From a virus, in the IMG/VR virus record IMGVR_UViG_3300030101_000513, positions 1 to 26,155 of that record: 26,155 nucleotides of DNA. One strand, written 5' to 3'. The notes under the pieces were generated by a model. The model made no database searches. It was given only the letters and a program-made list of their open reading frames with translations, and had not been told where the DNA came from. A program made the translations under genes and the position numbers. Below, in pieces: positions 1 to 8,725 of the stretch. Each line of letters begins with the position of its first letter. The stretch's first letter is position 1.

Positions 1-27
1 GACTTGACAATCCTTGACGCCGACTGA
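1..27 (+). CDS. C-terminal end of an upstream gene (partial)
   Basis: Frame 1 is the only frame open from the window edge, giving an eight-residue tail (DLTILDAD) that ends in TGA at 25-27. That stop overlaps the next ATG by one base (TGATG), the junction used elsewhere in this genome for coupled genes. Too little is present to name a product. It could be chance, but the overlap pattern favours a real gene end. Confidence 0.4.
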   Translation, partial: DLTILDAD

Positions 28-227
28 TGAAGCTGGCGATGGAACCCGTACTCAAGACACAGATGGAACTTGAGGCACACGAGAAGGAGTGCGCCATCCG
101 GTATGCTGCTGTCCAAGAAAAGCTAGAGGGTTTGGACAAGCGCATGTGGCGTCTTGAAGCGATGATTATGGGTAGCACGATTATGGTGGTTGCTATGGTG
201 GTCACAGTATTTATGGGAATGAATTAG
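27..227 (+). CDS. Small coiled-coil plus membrane-anchor protein
   Basis: The 66-residue protein has a charged helical N-terminal part (about residues 10-44, rich in Glu, Lys and Arg, containing HEKECAIRYAAVQEKLEGL) followed by one hydrophobic segment (about residues 46-64, Met/Val/Ile-rich) at the C terminus. Small phage proteins of this shape (HEKEC start, coiled coil, single C-terminal helix) are common beside structural or lysis genes in marine phages and resemble XhlA-type or holin-associated proteins; that comparison is from memory. The start overlaps the upstream stop. No good ribosome site is visible before it, and a second ATG at 39 is an alternative. The next gene starts two bases after its stop. 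Its role may be membrane-linked (lysis or genome entry), but this is inference. Confidence 0.7.
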   Translation: MKLAMEPVLKTQMELEAHEKECAIRYAAVQEKLEGLDKRMWRLEAMIMGSTIMVVAMVVTVFMGMN

Positions 228-228
228 T

Positions 229-2271
229 ATGGCTGTATTCAGAGCATTTAAACCAGAAGCGATGAACAAAATCGCCAAAGCTATGGGCTATACAGGCAAT
301 ATGGGGCAGTTCCAAGACTTCATTGAGCAAGACCCTGCGCGTAAAGCACGTATGGAGCAGTTTAGAAATGCTGCCGTGCAGATGGCAAAGGGCGGTGTAG
401 TAAAGATGCAGACGGGTGGAACAATACAGTCTGAGGCAGTTAAACGCCTCTACAACCCGGCAGTCCCTGCTGGGGGTGTTACACAAGTTGCTATGACACC
501 TGTAACACAACAACAAGAACTAAGCAATCAAACTGGACAAGTTACAGGAGCAGTCGCTGTTCCTACAGCTATGGCTGCTACGCAAGAAGCTGCTGCCCCA
601 GTGCAACAACAAGCTGCACAAATGCAAGCTACTCAGGCGGCACCTGCGGTTGATACAGCAGTTGAAACAGTAAGAGCAGCACAGGCTGTGCCAGATGATC
701 CTCGCTCACAAGTTACAGCCGCACAACAAACTGCATCCAGCGTGGGTGATGTAACGGCTGCGCAAGGTAATGCCGTTCTTATTGACAATCCCGTACAACG
801 TGAAATTCAGTCTGGCGAACTAATATCTGGCGCAGCGGCAGATGCAAATAAAGCTGCGCAGTTCACAGAACAAGTTCAAGCGGCAGAGGCTACTCCATCC
901 GCACAGGCTACCGTACAAGGTCAACTGGCACAGCTTACTGCAAACTTTGATGCTGCCAACCCTCCTGCATGGGCTGCTGGTGCGATGCGTAATGCTACGG
1001 CTGCAATGGCCGCTCGTGGTCTTGGTGCTTCTAGCCTTGCAGGTCAAGCTATTGTACAAGCTACAATCGAAGCTGCACTGCCCATAGCACAGGCTGATGC
1101 TGCCACAACTGCACAGTTTGAAGCACAAAACCTTTCAAACAATCAACAACGTGCCATGCTTGCTGCACAGCAACGCGCACAGTTTATTGGTCAGGAGTTT
1201 GATCAGGCTTTTCAAGCACGTGTGCAAAATGCAGCTAGAATTAGCGATATTGCAAACATGAATTTTACCGCTGAACAACAGGTTCAGCTAGAGAATAGTC
1301 GCTTAACAAATACAGTAAATTTACAAAATTTATCTAACTCACAAGCTATGATTATGGCAGAGGCCGCAGCCCTTGCACAAATGGACGCAAGTAACCTGAA
1401 CAATCGTCAGCAAGCTGCTGTACAGAACGCACAGACATTCTTGCAAACTGACATGGCTAATCTATCTAACAGACAGCAGACTGACCTTTTCAAATCACAG
1501 CAGCGCGTACAATCACTGTTTACAGATCAAGCTGCAGAAAATGCCGCACGTCAGTTTAATGCCACTTCTCAAAATCAAGTAAATCAATTCTTTGCCAATC
1601 TAGCCAGTCAAACGTCACAATTTAATGCGGCTCAACGTAACTCGCAAGCGCAGTTCAACGCTGGTCAGGCAAACACTGTAGAGCGTTTCAATGCAGAGAT
1701 GAACAATCAGCGTGATCAGTTCAATGCACAGAACCAGCTTGTAATTGCACAGAGCAATGCGCAGTGGCGGCGTCAGATTGCTACCGCTGACACTGCTGCA
1801 GTCAACCGGGCAAACGAACTGAACGCAAAGGCTATTCTTGATATGAGTAATACCGCATATGATAATCTGTGGCAGTTTTACTCTGACAGTATGGAATTGG
1901 CATGGAAGTCGGCAGACAATGAACTTGATCGCCTAAACGCTCTTGCAGTAGCACAGCTTAGTGCTGATGCGACGACTAAAGCACAAGAAATGGCAAGCAG
2001 TTCTGAGGCTGGTGCGGCACTTGGCGGTCTTATGGGTACACTTGGTAGTGCCGCCTTGCAGTTTGGCTTTGGTAGGCTTTGTTGGGTTGCTCGTGAGGTA
2101 TATGGCCCGACAGACATTCGCTGGATGTACTTCCGTAACTGGATGTTGTACAAGGCACCTGCATGGCTACGTAATATGTATGTCAAGCACGGTGAGAAGT
2201 TTGCTGAATACATCAGTGACAAGCCAAAGATCAAGTCTGTTATTCGTTGGATGATGAACAAGGTACTGTGA
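229..2271 (+). CDS. Ala/Gln-rich helical virion protein with hendecad repeat and CFI-box-like C terminus
   Basis: This 680-residue protein has three visible parts. Residues 1-75 form a basic N-terminal domain with MAKGGVVKMQTGG. Residues 80-290 are low-complexity Ala/Gln/Val/Thr. Residues about 290-590 form a long helix-prone region built on an 11-residue period, with Asn recurring in phase at residues 301, 334, 345, 356, 367, 389, 400, 411, 444, 466, 477, 488, 499, 510 and 532; FNA or NLSN-like cores mark many repeats. After a Gly-rich hydrophobic stretch (596-616) comes a compact Trp/Tyr-rich C-terminal domain starting CWVAREVYG (618-626), which resembles the C-terminal boxes of marine phage tail-associated proteins and the CFIATAAYG box of bacterial surface proteins. 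Its position just before the two large internal-type proteins suggests a virion component, perhaps an elongated tail or ejection-apparatus protein. No enzyme motif is seen. Confidence 0.85.
   Translation: MAVFRAFKPEAMNKIAKAMGYTGNMGQFQDFIEQDPARKARMEQFRNAAVQMAKGGVVKMQTGGTIQSEAVKRLYNPAVPAGGVTQVAMTPVTQQQELSNQTGQVTGAVAVPTAMAATQEAAAPVQQQAAQMQATQAAPAVDTAVETVRAAQAVPDDPRSQVTAAQQTASSVGDVTAAQGNAVLIDNPVQREIQSGELISGAAADANKAAQFTEQVQAAEATPSAQATVQGQLAQLTANFDAANPPAWAAGAMRNATAAMAARGLGASSLAGQAIVQATIEAALPIAQADAATTAQFEAQNLSNNQQRAMLAAQQRAQFIGQEFDQAFQARVQNAARISDIANMNFTAEQQVQLENSRLTNTVNLQNLSNSQAMIMAEAAALAQMDASNLNNRQQAAVQNAQTFLQTDMANLSNRQQTDLFKSQQRVQSLFTDQAAENAARQFNATSQNQVNQFFANLASQTSQFNAAQRNSQAQFNAGQANTVERFNAEMNNQRDQFNAQNQLVIAQSNAQWRRQIATADTAAVNRANELNAKAILDMSNTAYDNLWQFYSDSMELAWKSADNELDRLNALAVAQLSADATTKAQEMASSSEAGAALGGLMGTLGSAALQFGFGRLCWVAREVYGPTDIRWMYFRNWMLYKAPAWLRNMYVKHGEKFAEYISDKPKIKSVIRWMMNKVL
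1129..1824 (+). repeat. Degenerate 33-base (11-codon) coding repeat
   Basis: This segment encodes residues 301-532 of the Ala/Gln-rich virion protein. Cut into consecutive 11-mers from Asn301, most units begin with Asn or Asp (NLSNNQQRAML, NLNNRQQAAVQ, NLSNRQQTDLF, NAAQRNSQAQF, NAGQANTVERF, NAEMNNQRDQF, NAKAILDMSNT). The DNA copies are diverged, so the period is kept at protein level. An 11-residue period is the hendecad spacing of nearly straight or right-handed coiled coils. Confidence 0.8.
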
Positions 2272-2272
2272 T

Positions 2273-2497
2273 ATGATTACTAATCCGTCAGCTATAGTAT
2301 ACGATAACCTAGATAAAAGCATGAAAGTGTCCAGCACGGCCACTGAAAAATCAGAACGTCAGGGTCTTCTTGGCCCACGTAAAACTATGGCACAAAAGAT
2401 GTCACAGGCGGGTGAACAGCCTTTGAACCGTGTTGCTGGATATGTATCGTACATTCGTGATAAACGTGAAGGAATGAATAAAAATGGTTCGGCCTGA
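2273..2497 (+). CDS. Small hypothetical protein in virion module
   Basis: A 74-residue hydrophilic protein, rich in Lys, Arg, Ser and Gln, with no hydrophobic segment and no motif I recognise. It starts one base after the stop of the preceding gene, with AAGG about nine bases upstream, and its end overlaps the next gene by 14 bases. Its place between structural genes suggests a minor virion or assembly factor. That is context only. Confidence 0.7.
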   Translation: MITNPSAIVYDNLDKSMKVSSTATEKSERQGLLGPRKTMAQKMSQAGEQPLNRVAGYVSYIRDKREGMNKNGSA

Positions 2498-2984
2498 TGA
2501 AGTACCATTCGTAGCACCTATTCCGGGTGAGTCCCTGACAGCACCTCTGGGTGGCCGTCCGTGGCAGACTCCTCCGCAGTTTACTACTGTAGAAGAGGCT
2601 ATGGAGTATTATATTCCACGCTTTGAGGATGACGATGTAGTGGATCAGCTTATTGATGTGCTTGAACTTGGCATTCCTGTGACCACAGTAGCTAATTCAA
2701 TCCAGCTTTCTAGCGTAATGGAAGGTAAGCACTCTGTAGATGTCGGTATGCTATTACTGCCAATTCTTGTTGAGTTGATTATGATGGTAGCTGACTCTCG
2801 TGGCATTGAGTACAGCACCGGCATGGACAAAGAAAAAGAACTGAATAGTAGCAAGATTGCACGTGCTATGAAAATACGTAAAGAAAAGACAAATAAAGAT
2901 GAGCCTGAAGAAGAAGTAGTAGAACAAGAAGAAGCTGTAGAAAATGAAGAGCCAAAGGGGCTTATGGCTAGGAGAGAACAGTAA
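2484..2984 (+). CDS. Conserved-type marine phage protein, Pro-rich N terminus and acidic tail
   Basis: The 166-residue protein opens with a Pro-rich segment (MVRPDEVPFVAPIPGESL, then PLGGRPWQTPPQF), followed by a helical middle containing a hydrophobic run (about residues 88-103, VGMLLLPILVELIMMV). It ends with a highly charged tail (about residues 110-166) rich in Lys then Glu. Proteins with this PFVAPIPG start and a MLL-P-V/L core are, as I recall, common just upstream of the large internal proteins of marine podoviruses; their function is not known to me. AAGGA lies ten bases upstream of the ATG. Its stop overlaps the next start (TAATG), which suggests translational coupling. Confidence 0.75.
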   Translation: MVRPDEVPFVAPIPGESLTAPLGGRPWQTPPQFTTVEEAMEYYIPRFEDDDVVDQLIDVLELGIPVTTVANSIQLSSVMEGKHSVDVGMLLLPILVELIMMVADSRGIEYSTGMDKEKELNSSKIARAMKIRKEKTNKDEPEEEVVEQEEAVENEEPKGLMARREQ

Positions 2985-5176
2985 TGTTTGGTCTTAATCT
3001 TGGTGAGTTTGGTAAGGGTTTTGTCGGTGGTCTGGCTAAGAGCGTTGATGTTGCCGTTCAAAACGACATGGAGCGTATCAATGATCGCATTGATAAGCTG
3101 TCAGAGTATCGTATTGAGAAAGCCCTAGATGATCAAGAAGCTGACGAGAAAGAACTTGACGATATTGTTGAGGCACTAGGCGAAGCAGAAGCTTTGTTTG
3201 GCACACATCCTCGTGCATCTGAGTTTGCAGCAGCAATGCTTAGTGATGCGGGTAGTATATCTAATCTTAGAACAGAGGTCAATCAGCTTAGAATTAATCA
3301 GAGAGACAATCCTCGTGATCTAGCAAACTTTTTTGAGCAACAAGAAAGCGAAAATCCAGTCGGCTCTACGTTGGACTATGCAAAGGCGTTTCAGAAACCT
3401 AGTCTTACCACCACTGACTATCGTATTCCTGAAGGTCTTGGTGAAGAGCGTAAGAGCCTGCTTTCTGGTCTTGGCTTTGATGTTGACATTACCTCTCAAG
3501 TACAAACCCGCATTGACGATGCGCTGTCTGCTCGTGGTATCACTACAGATACCCAAACTGTTGGTATGGCACTGCCCACTATCAAGTTCCGCAGAGAAGA
3601 TTACAACCTATCTCGTATGGCACCTGCAGAGCGTATTAAGTATCTTTCTGAGAAAAAACTTACTCCGGGTATGACTGAAGCAGAAGTGGACTTCTATGAC
3701 ACCAAACTGCAGGCCGCATATTTAGCGGCAGAAGAAAATGGTGATCTTGAAACACGCATTGATGCCATGACTCAACGTCTGCGGACTATGGACCCCGGCG
3801 ATGAAAGAGATAAACTTGTAACTCAAATACGTGGGTTGACAAACGAAAGAGACTTTATTGCTGCTGAGATCGAAGGTGATTTAACAAAACAATATGGAAT
3901 TAGAATTAATCAGGCTTTGCTTAAAAACCCACCTGACTTTGAAGAGGCTCATCGACTAAGGCTTGAACTAGCTGATAAAACTGGAAATGTACAAGCTGAA
4001 TTTGAAGCTAAGATTGCTGAAGCCGTCCGTAACAATCAGCCTGAAAAAGCGGCAGCGTTGCAGCGTGAACTGAACACACGTCTGGGTAATCCTGAGAAGC
4101 CAGAGGAACAACTCGTTAGGCTGGAAGCTGAACTTGAGCAAAAGGTAGCAGATAAAACCATAACAGTTGGAGACGCAACGCACACAAAAGCACTTGCAGA
4201 GTTAAAAAGACTAAGAGGCATTGTAAATAAATATGATTTCTCTGCCATCAATGGTGCCGGTCTAAGTCAAGCAGAAAACATGATCCAAGACTTCATTGAT
4301 GATGAAGTCAATAGACAACTTAAAAAGATGCCGGATGACCTCAAGGATTTGGTCAGGCGCGTCATTACAAGCCGTGAACAACTTAGTGAAGAAGATCAAA
4401 AACTCTATGAGGCTTATCTGGCTATTCTGCCGCAAGCAGAAGCCACTGTGCTTGCCCGACTTGAAGCTGGCTATGGCGACATGGAAAGCACTAATTACTG
4501 GCGGGAGATGGCAACCGCAATTGAGATGCGCCGTAATGGGGACATCCTCGACTCAGAAGTGAGCAACGAAGCTACAGGGGGTTCTGTCGTATCACAGGAT
4601 GCTGGTGCAGTTGCAGCAGACACGAGTGCAGATACTCCGCAACTCAGCCAAGAAGAAATAGAGGCTCATATGGAGTTTTATCCTGATACTAGACAGGGTG
4701 TTCTTAGTTCTGTGAGAACTGCGCTAGAGGCTGGAGATTCTATTGAAGAGATCATGTCCGATCTAAATCAACTTGGGTATACACCTTCAAACATAAGTGT
4801 CATTGACTATACAAAAATTCCTGATGTTGTCAAAGCCCTTGCTGGTGTTCCCCCACTAGAGGGAACCCGTGCGCGTATAAACATAGTTCAGGAAATGTTG
4901 GGCATGGAAGGTTTTGAGGCAGAATTTCTTGCTCCTGTTTTGATCGAAATGGCAGCAAAACAAAAAGCTGCCGCAAAAGAACAATCTGAAAGTAGGCGTC
5001 CCATGAGCGCATTTGAAGCAATAAGTGCAGTAAAAGCCGCCACTACTCTGCAGGAGTATGAGACTGCGGTTAGGACTGCTATGGAAGTTACAGGTAGGTC
5101 AGAAAATAGCATCAAAAGTCAAAATCCGCCACCTAGAGTTAGTCAAAAATCTGGCGGATTGATGTCAAGGAGTTGA
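2984..5176 (+). CDS. Putative internal virion / ejection protein (730 aa)
   Basis: The protein starts with a Gly/Phe-rich hydrophobic stretch (residues 1-22), followed by charged helical segments with coiled-coil character at about 27-60 and about 310-410 (Glu/Lys/Leu heptads, for example LEAELEQKVADK). The C-terminal 100 residues are Ala/Lys/Glu-rich and end in a short Ser/Arg-rich tail. I see no enzymatic motif. Its length, helical make-up and position directly before an 1174-residue protein parallel the middle internal core protein of T7-like phages (gp15, about 750 aa). The parallel is structural and positional, not sequence-based. The start is ATG with AGGAG nine bases upstream and overlaps the previous stop (TAATG). 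Confidence 0.7.
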   Translation: MFGLNLGEFGKGFVGGLAKSVDVAVQNDMERINDRIDKLSEYRIEKALDDQEADEKELDDIVEALGEAEALFGTHPRASEFAAAMLSDAGSISNLRTEVNQLRINQRDNPRDLANFFEQQESENPVGSTLDYAKAFQKPSLTTTDYRIPEGLGEERKSLLSGLGFDVDITSQVQTRIDDALSARGITTDTQTVGMALPTIKFRREDYNLSRMAPAERIKYLSEKKLTPGMTEAEVDFYDTKLQAAYLAAEENGDLETRIDAMTQRLRTMDPGDERDKLVTQIRGLTNERDFIAAEIEGDLTKQYGIRINQALLKNPPDFEEAHRLRLELADKTGNVQAEFEAKIAEAVRNNQPEKAAALQRELNTRLGNPEKPEEQLVRLEAELEQKVADKTITVGDATHTKALAELKRLRGIVNKYDFSAINGAGLSQAENMIQDFIDDEVNRQLKKMPDDLKDLVRRVITSREQLSEEDQKLYEAYLAILPQAEATVLARLEAGYGDMESTNYWREMATAIEMRRNGDILDSEVSNEATGGSVVSQDAGAVAADTSADTPQLSQEEIEAHMEFYPDTRQGVLSSVRTALEAGDSIEEIMSDLNQLGYTPSNISVIDYTKIPDVVKALAGVPPLEGTRARINIVQEMLGMEGFEAEFLAPVLIEMAAKQKAAAKEQSESRRPMSAFEAISAVKAATTLQEYETAVRTAMEVTGRSENSIKSQNPPPRVSQKSGGLMSRS

Positions 5177-5177
5177 C

Positions 5178-8100
5178 GTGGGCAGTTTACTTGAACGAGC
5201 AAGGAGAGGTGGCTCCGCATTATCACCTAACCTCTCCGCATCTCCATCTATAGAAGAGCCGGTAAGTGAAGCTATTCCTACAATACGTAAGAATAGAATG
5301 CTTGAGCGTACAAAAGGTCTTGTAGAAACAGAGGGTGCGGAGCGCTCTGTTGCAAACATGAATAAAAATTCTGCAATTCGTGAAGCAGCCAGCCGTTTTG
5401 CCCGTGATCGTTTTGGCATGACTAACATTGACGAAGATCAGGCTATGGAAGAGTTTATTGAACACTTCCGTGAGTTTAGCGTCAATGAGATTACTGCTGC
5501 TGGTGACTATAATTACGTATCTGCAGCGGCAGCAGATGCAACAGGTAAAACTGGTTTAAACATAAACGGTAAAGAACGTGCCGCTCAGAGGCTATCTGAC
5601 TACCGTCTTCTCTATCAAACATTTAATGAGATGCCTGCCTTTTCTGATGGCTTTTGGACAGCCACAGGTGACTATGCAGAGGGCATCTTCAAGGCACCGT
5701 CAACATATGTAGGTCTTTTGCTTCCGGGTGTAGGCAAAGGCTCTGGCGTTGCCGCGACACAAATGTCCAAACATCTAGTAAACAAAACACTCGCACAGGC
5801 TTTAAGATCGCCTGTGACCACTCTAGCCAATAAAGCTGCGTCCAACCCCATAAAAACAACTATGGCTGTTGAAGGTGTAGCTGGCACTCTCCAAAATATA
5901 GCTGAACAAAAGACTGAAATGGAAATTGACCTACGGGACGATTTTGACCTCTCTCAGACCGCTCTGGTTGGGGGAGTTAGTGCTGTTGCTCCTGTGGCAC
6001 TTGCGCCGTCTGCCATAAAGGGCTTGTTAAAGGGTAAGATTGAGGCAGAAACTGGTGAGATAACAGAAGCTGCTTTGCGTCAGCTAGAAGAGGCCAACGA
6101 AGCCGCTAACGAGGCAGCAGAAAAAACACTTAAATCTAAAAGTTCTGTAGCGCAGAAAGCTAGTTCTGTTCTACCCCCACTTGACCCTGCGAGGGTTGCA
6201 GCAGGTAGAGAGCAGTTTGCTGAAACTGCAGAGGACTTGGGAGTACCACAAGTAGGAGACAAAGAGGGTGTAGCAAGAACCATTGGTGCAGACCCCGATC
6301 AACTTGCCATAACATCTGACTTTGTGCTTAGTCTTGATCCAAACCGCACTAAGCGTATCTGGGCAGCAGCAACAGAGATACTTGCTAAATCACCTACTAT
6401 TAAGGATGATCTTGGTAAGCTGCGTATTACTGAACTTGTAGCTGATGTCATTCGTGACATGAACAAGAAAAAAGCAGGTAGAGGGGATAAGTTTTATCTA
6501 GCAACACTAAAAAGATACAACATTACACAAGATGACTTTGCCAATATGTTCATGGCAGATGTGTCTGACTCCGCTCGTAAATTGCGCATGGCTGCACAGG
6601 CAAAGCAAGACCTAACTGGTGTGGGTACAATATTCAGAGACTTAAACTCTGTAACAGCAGACACTATATTTGCATTAGATGATGTAGCAAAAAAGACTGT
6701 AGAAAAGCTAAACAAAGCTACACTAGATCAGGATGTAAGAAAGATTTTGCAGTCTGACAAAGAGGTTCGACAGGTAGCTGAACAGACGTGGCTAAAATCT
6801 CTAGATGCTTTGCGACTGTCAGCTATGACATCACAAACAGCCACCACTTTCCGTAACATGGTCAGTGGATATTCTCGCGTTGGTTTTGACATTGCAACTC
6901 GTGTGTTTGACAGGGCCATTGATGCAGGAATATCTAAGGTTTCAGGCCGTCAGGTAAGGCAAACTCCTAATGAGGATATCATTGCTATTGCTTATGGACT
7001 TGTTAATGGACGTGAATCAAAGGCCATTGAACAAATCTTCCGTATGGGATTCCACAACAAAGCATCACAATTGTTTCGTGAACTGCAAGACATCCCGGCA
7101 GACAATGTTGGTGGTAAGACAATGCGTATGCGTGGTTTAGCCCGTGAACTAAACGCACTAAATACGTTGTCAGATAACATGTTCAAACGTGCTGCGTTTG
7201 TAGGTGGACTGAAAAGATCACTAAACGAACTCTATACAATACGCAGCCGTAAAGCTGCAAAAGCCGGTAAAGAAGCACCAGACATAAATGATTACAATCT
7301 TGTTAATATCATTAAAGAAAACAAGTTTAACGATACCTTTACGACTAAAGAGGGCAAGGCACTTCTTGATAAAGCTGTGTCAGACGCATTGTATTTTACT
7401 TATCAGAGAAGCCCCGATAATCCTATATTCAAGGCTCTAATTCAAGGTGTACACAAGTACCCATTTTTAACATCATCTGTTGTACCTTTTCCACGCTTCA
7501 TTGCAAACGCTATGAGGTTTACCTATGAATACTCACCTCTGTATATTGTAGAGGGGGCAAAAAGAAATTTGTTTCGTGAGAGTGCCAACTACGATGAAAT
7601 AGGAAAGGCACTGGTAGGAACATCTTTTCTTATCGGCTCTATGGCATTTCGTCAAAGTGAATTTGCAGGAGAAAACTGGTGGGAAGCTAAGACATCAACG
7701 GGGCAGACATTTGATTTGCGCCCATTCTTTCCTGCAGCACCTTATTTGTTTGTAGCAGATTTGCTAAATCGTTACATGAGTGATAACGATGACCCTGTGC
7801 TGGGTGATAGAAACTTTATCACTGATGCTGTACAAGCACTAAGCGGAACACAATTCAGGGCTGGTTTTGGTATTTATGCACTCGACAGCGCACTTAAAGA
7901 CTTGTTTAGAGATGACATTGATGCCTCTAAAAAGATAGAGACTTTAGGCGTAAACTTTGCAGCGAATATTTTAAATACGTACACAATCCCTATCACGGCT
8001 GGTCAGGATTTGTACAACACATTTCTTGCTCCTGATGATGAAAGAATTGTAAGGCAGACAAACAGCAGCAACATTCTTGAACTAACTATAAACAAAACAT

Positions 8101-8702
8101 TGGCTCGTCTACCCGGAAACTATGCCATAGAAAAAATGCTTGCTGAACAGCTTGGTATAAATGCTCCAGACATATATGAGTCGCCTACACGTGACGATCC
8201 TCTGCGTAGAGTTACACCTATTACACGTCAGACATATGGTATTTTGTTAAACGATAGAAAGAATTTTCTTGAGAAAGAACTTGCAAGACTGAAGATATCA
8301 AATCGTATTCTGTCTCAGAAAACTGGTGTTCCAGAGGCGGACACAATGATCAATGCTTTGATTGGTGAGTATGCTACGGACTACATTGTTCCTATAATGA
8401 GGAACAGTGACAGGTACAAAGATATGAAGCCGGATGAGCAGAAGGAATATATAAGACAAGTAATACAAAATTATAAGTCAGAGGTCATGGCCTTTGTTAA
8501 GTATCGTGCTAGAAGAGGTGGTAGGGAACGCTACGGATTTGATCCTATGGAACGTGTAGAGTTCAATAGACTTAGGCCAATGGCACAGCGTAGGGCTTTG
8601 GAGAAATATCACAGGGTGTATGGAAAGCCCGAAGAGGGTCAGAAGTATGATTATGAAATACTGACCATCTACGGTAAAGATTTTCAGAAGGCTGGTCCAT
8701 AA
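5178..8702 (+). CDS. Putative large internal virion / DNA-ejection protein (1174 aa)
   Basis: This is the largest gene in the window. It starts at GTG with AAGGAG five bases upstream and one base after the preceding stop. The protein is mainly helical and charged. Short Gly/Ala/Val-rich hydrophobic patches occur near residues 175-195 (VGLLLPGVGKG), 255-285 (VGGVSAVAPVALAP) and about 810 (VGTSFLIGSMAF); an Ala/Glu coiled-coil-like stretch lies near 295-320; and the C terminus is strongly basic (KYRARRGGRERYG). I could not find a lytic transglycosylase or peptidase motif of the type carried by T7 gp16. Size, position last in the virion block and amphipathic patches fit a podoviral ejection protein that helps form a DNA channel through the host envelope. 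The assignment is by analogy. Confidence 0.7.
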   Translation: MGSLLERARRGGSALSPNLSASPSIEEPVSEAIPTIRKNRMLERTKGLVETEGAERSVANMNKNSAIREAASRFARDRFGMTNIDEDQAMEEFIEHFREFSVNEITAAGDYNYVSAAAADATGKTGLNINGKERAAQRLSDYRLLYQTFNEMPAFSDGFWTATGDYAEGIFKAPSTYVGLLLPGVGKGSGVAATQMSKHLVNKTLAQALRSPVTTLANKAASNPIKTTMAVEGVAGTLQNIAEQKTEMEIDLRDDFDLSQTALVGGVSAVAPVALAPSAIKGLLKGKIEAETGEITEAALRQLEEANEAANEAAEKTLKSKSSVAQKASSVLPPLDPARVAAGREQFAETAEDLGVPQVGDKEGVARTIGADPDQLAITSDFVLSLDPNRTKRIWAAATEILAKSPTIKDDLGKLRITELVADVIRDMNKKKAGRGDKFYLATLKRYNITQDDFANMFMADVSDSARKLRMAAQAKQDLTGVGTIFRDLNSVTADTIFALDDVAKKTVEKLNKATLDQDVRKILQSDKEVRQVAEQTWLKSLDALRLSAMTSQTATTFRNMVSGYSRVGFDIATRVFDRAIDAGISKVSGRQVRQTPNEDIIAIAYGLVNGRESKAIEQIFRMGFHNKASQLFRELQDIPADNVGGKTMRMRGLARELNALNTLSDNMFKRAAFVGGLKRSLNELYTIRSRKAAKAGKEAPDINDYNLVNIIKENKFNDTFTTKEGKALLDKAVSDALYFTYQRSPDNPIFKALIQGVHKYPFLTSSVVPFPRFIANAMRFTYEYSPLYIVEGAKRNLFRESANYDEIGKALVGTSFLIGSMAFRQSEFAGENWWEAKTSTGQTFDLRPFFPAAPYLFVADLLNRYMSDNDDPVLGDRNFITDAVQALSGTQFRAGFGIYALDSALKDLFRDDIDASKKIETLGVNFAANILNTYTIPITAGQDLYNTFLAPDDERIVRQTNSSNILELTINKTLARLPGNYAIEKMLAEQLGINAPDIYESPTRDDPLRRVTPITRQTYGILLNDRKNFLEKELARLKISNRILSQKTGVPEADTMINALIGEYATDYIVPIMRNSDRYKDMKPDEQKEYIRQVIQNYKSEVMAFVKYRARRGGRERYGFDPMERVEFNRLRPMAQRRALEKYHRVYGKPEEGQKYDYEILTIYGKDFQKAGP

Positions 8703-8725
8703 TTATTTTTAACGGTTATCACCAG
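8692..8725. terminator. Weak hairpin between convergent modules
   Basis: CTGGT (8692-8696) can pair with ACCAG (8721-8725), and ATAA (8699-8702) with TTAT inside it. The loop is AT-rich, and the hairpin spans the six-base gap and the stop codons of both convergent genes. There is no U-tract after either arm, so this would be a poor intrinsic terminator. It is listed because some transcription end is expected where the two blocks collide. Confidence 0.25.

Noticed and set aside
4-30. TTGACA at the left edge as a promoter for the virion genes
   Set aside because: No -10 element follows, and the position overlaps the likely coding end of an upstream gene.
211-516. Minus-strand frame of 101 codons opposite the start of the Ala/Gln-rich gene
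   Set aside because: It is a shadow of the plus-strand gene. Its Cys/Leu/His-rich composition is typical of reading coding DNA backwards, and it has no ribosome site.
1878-2261. Minus-strand frame of 127 codons opposite the C-terminal part of the 680-aa gene
   Set aside because: The plus-strand frame has a clear repeat and a motif-bearing C terminus; the reverse frame has no recognisable domain and no gene neighbours on that strand there.
5178-8702. Lytic transglycosylase domain in the 1174-aa protein, as in T7 gp16
   Set aside because: I looked for the catalytic Glu with its surrounding ES-G and YG-Q-type motifs and found none convincing.
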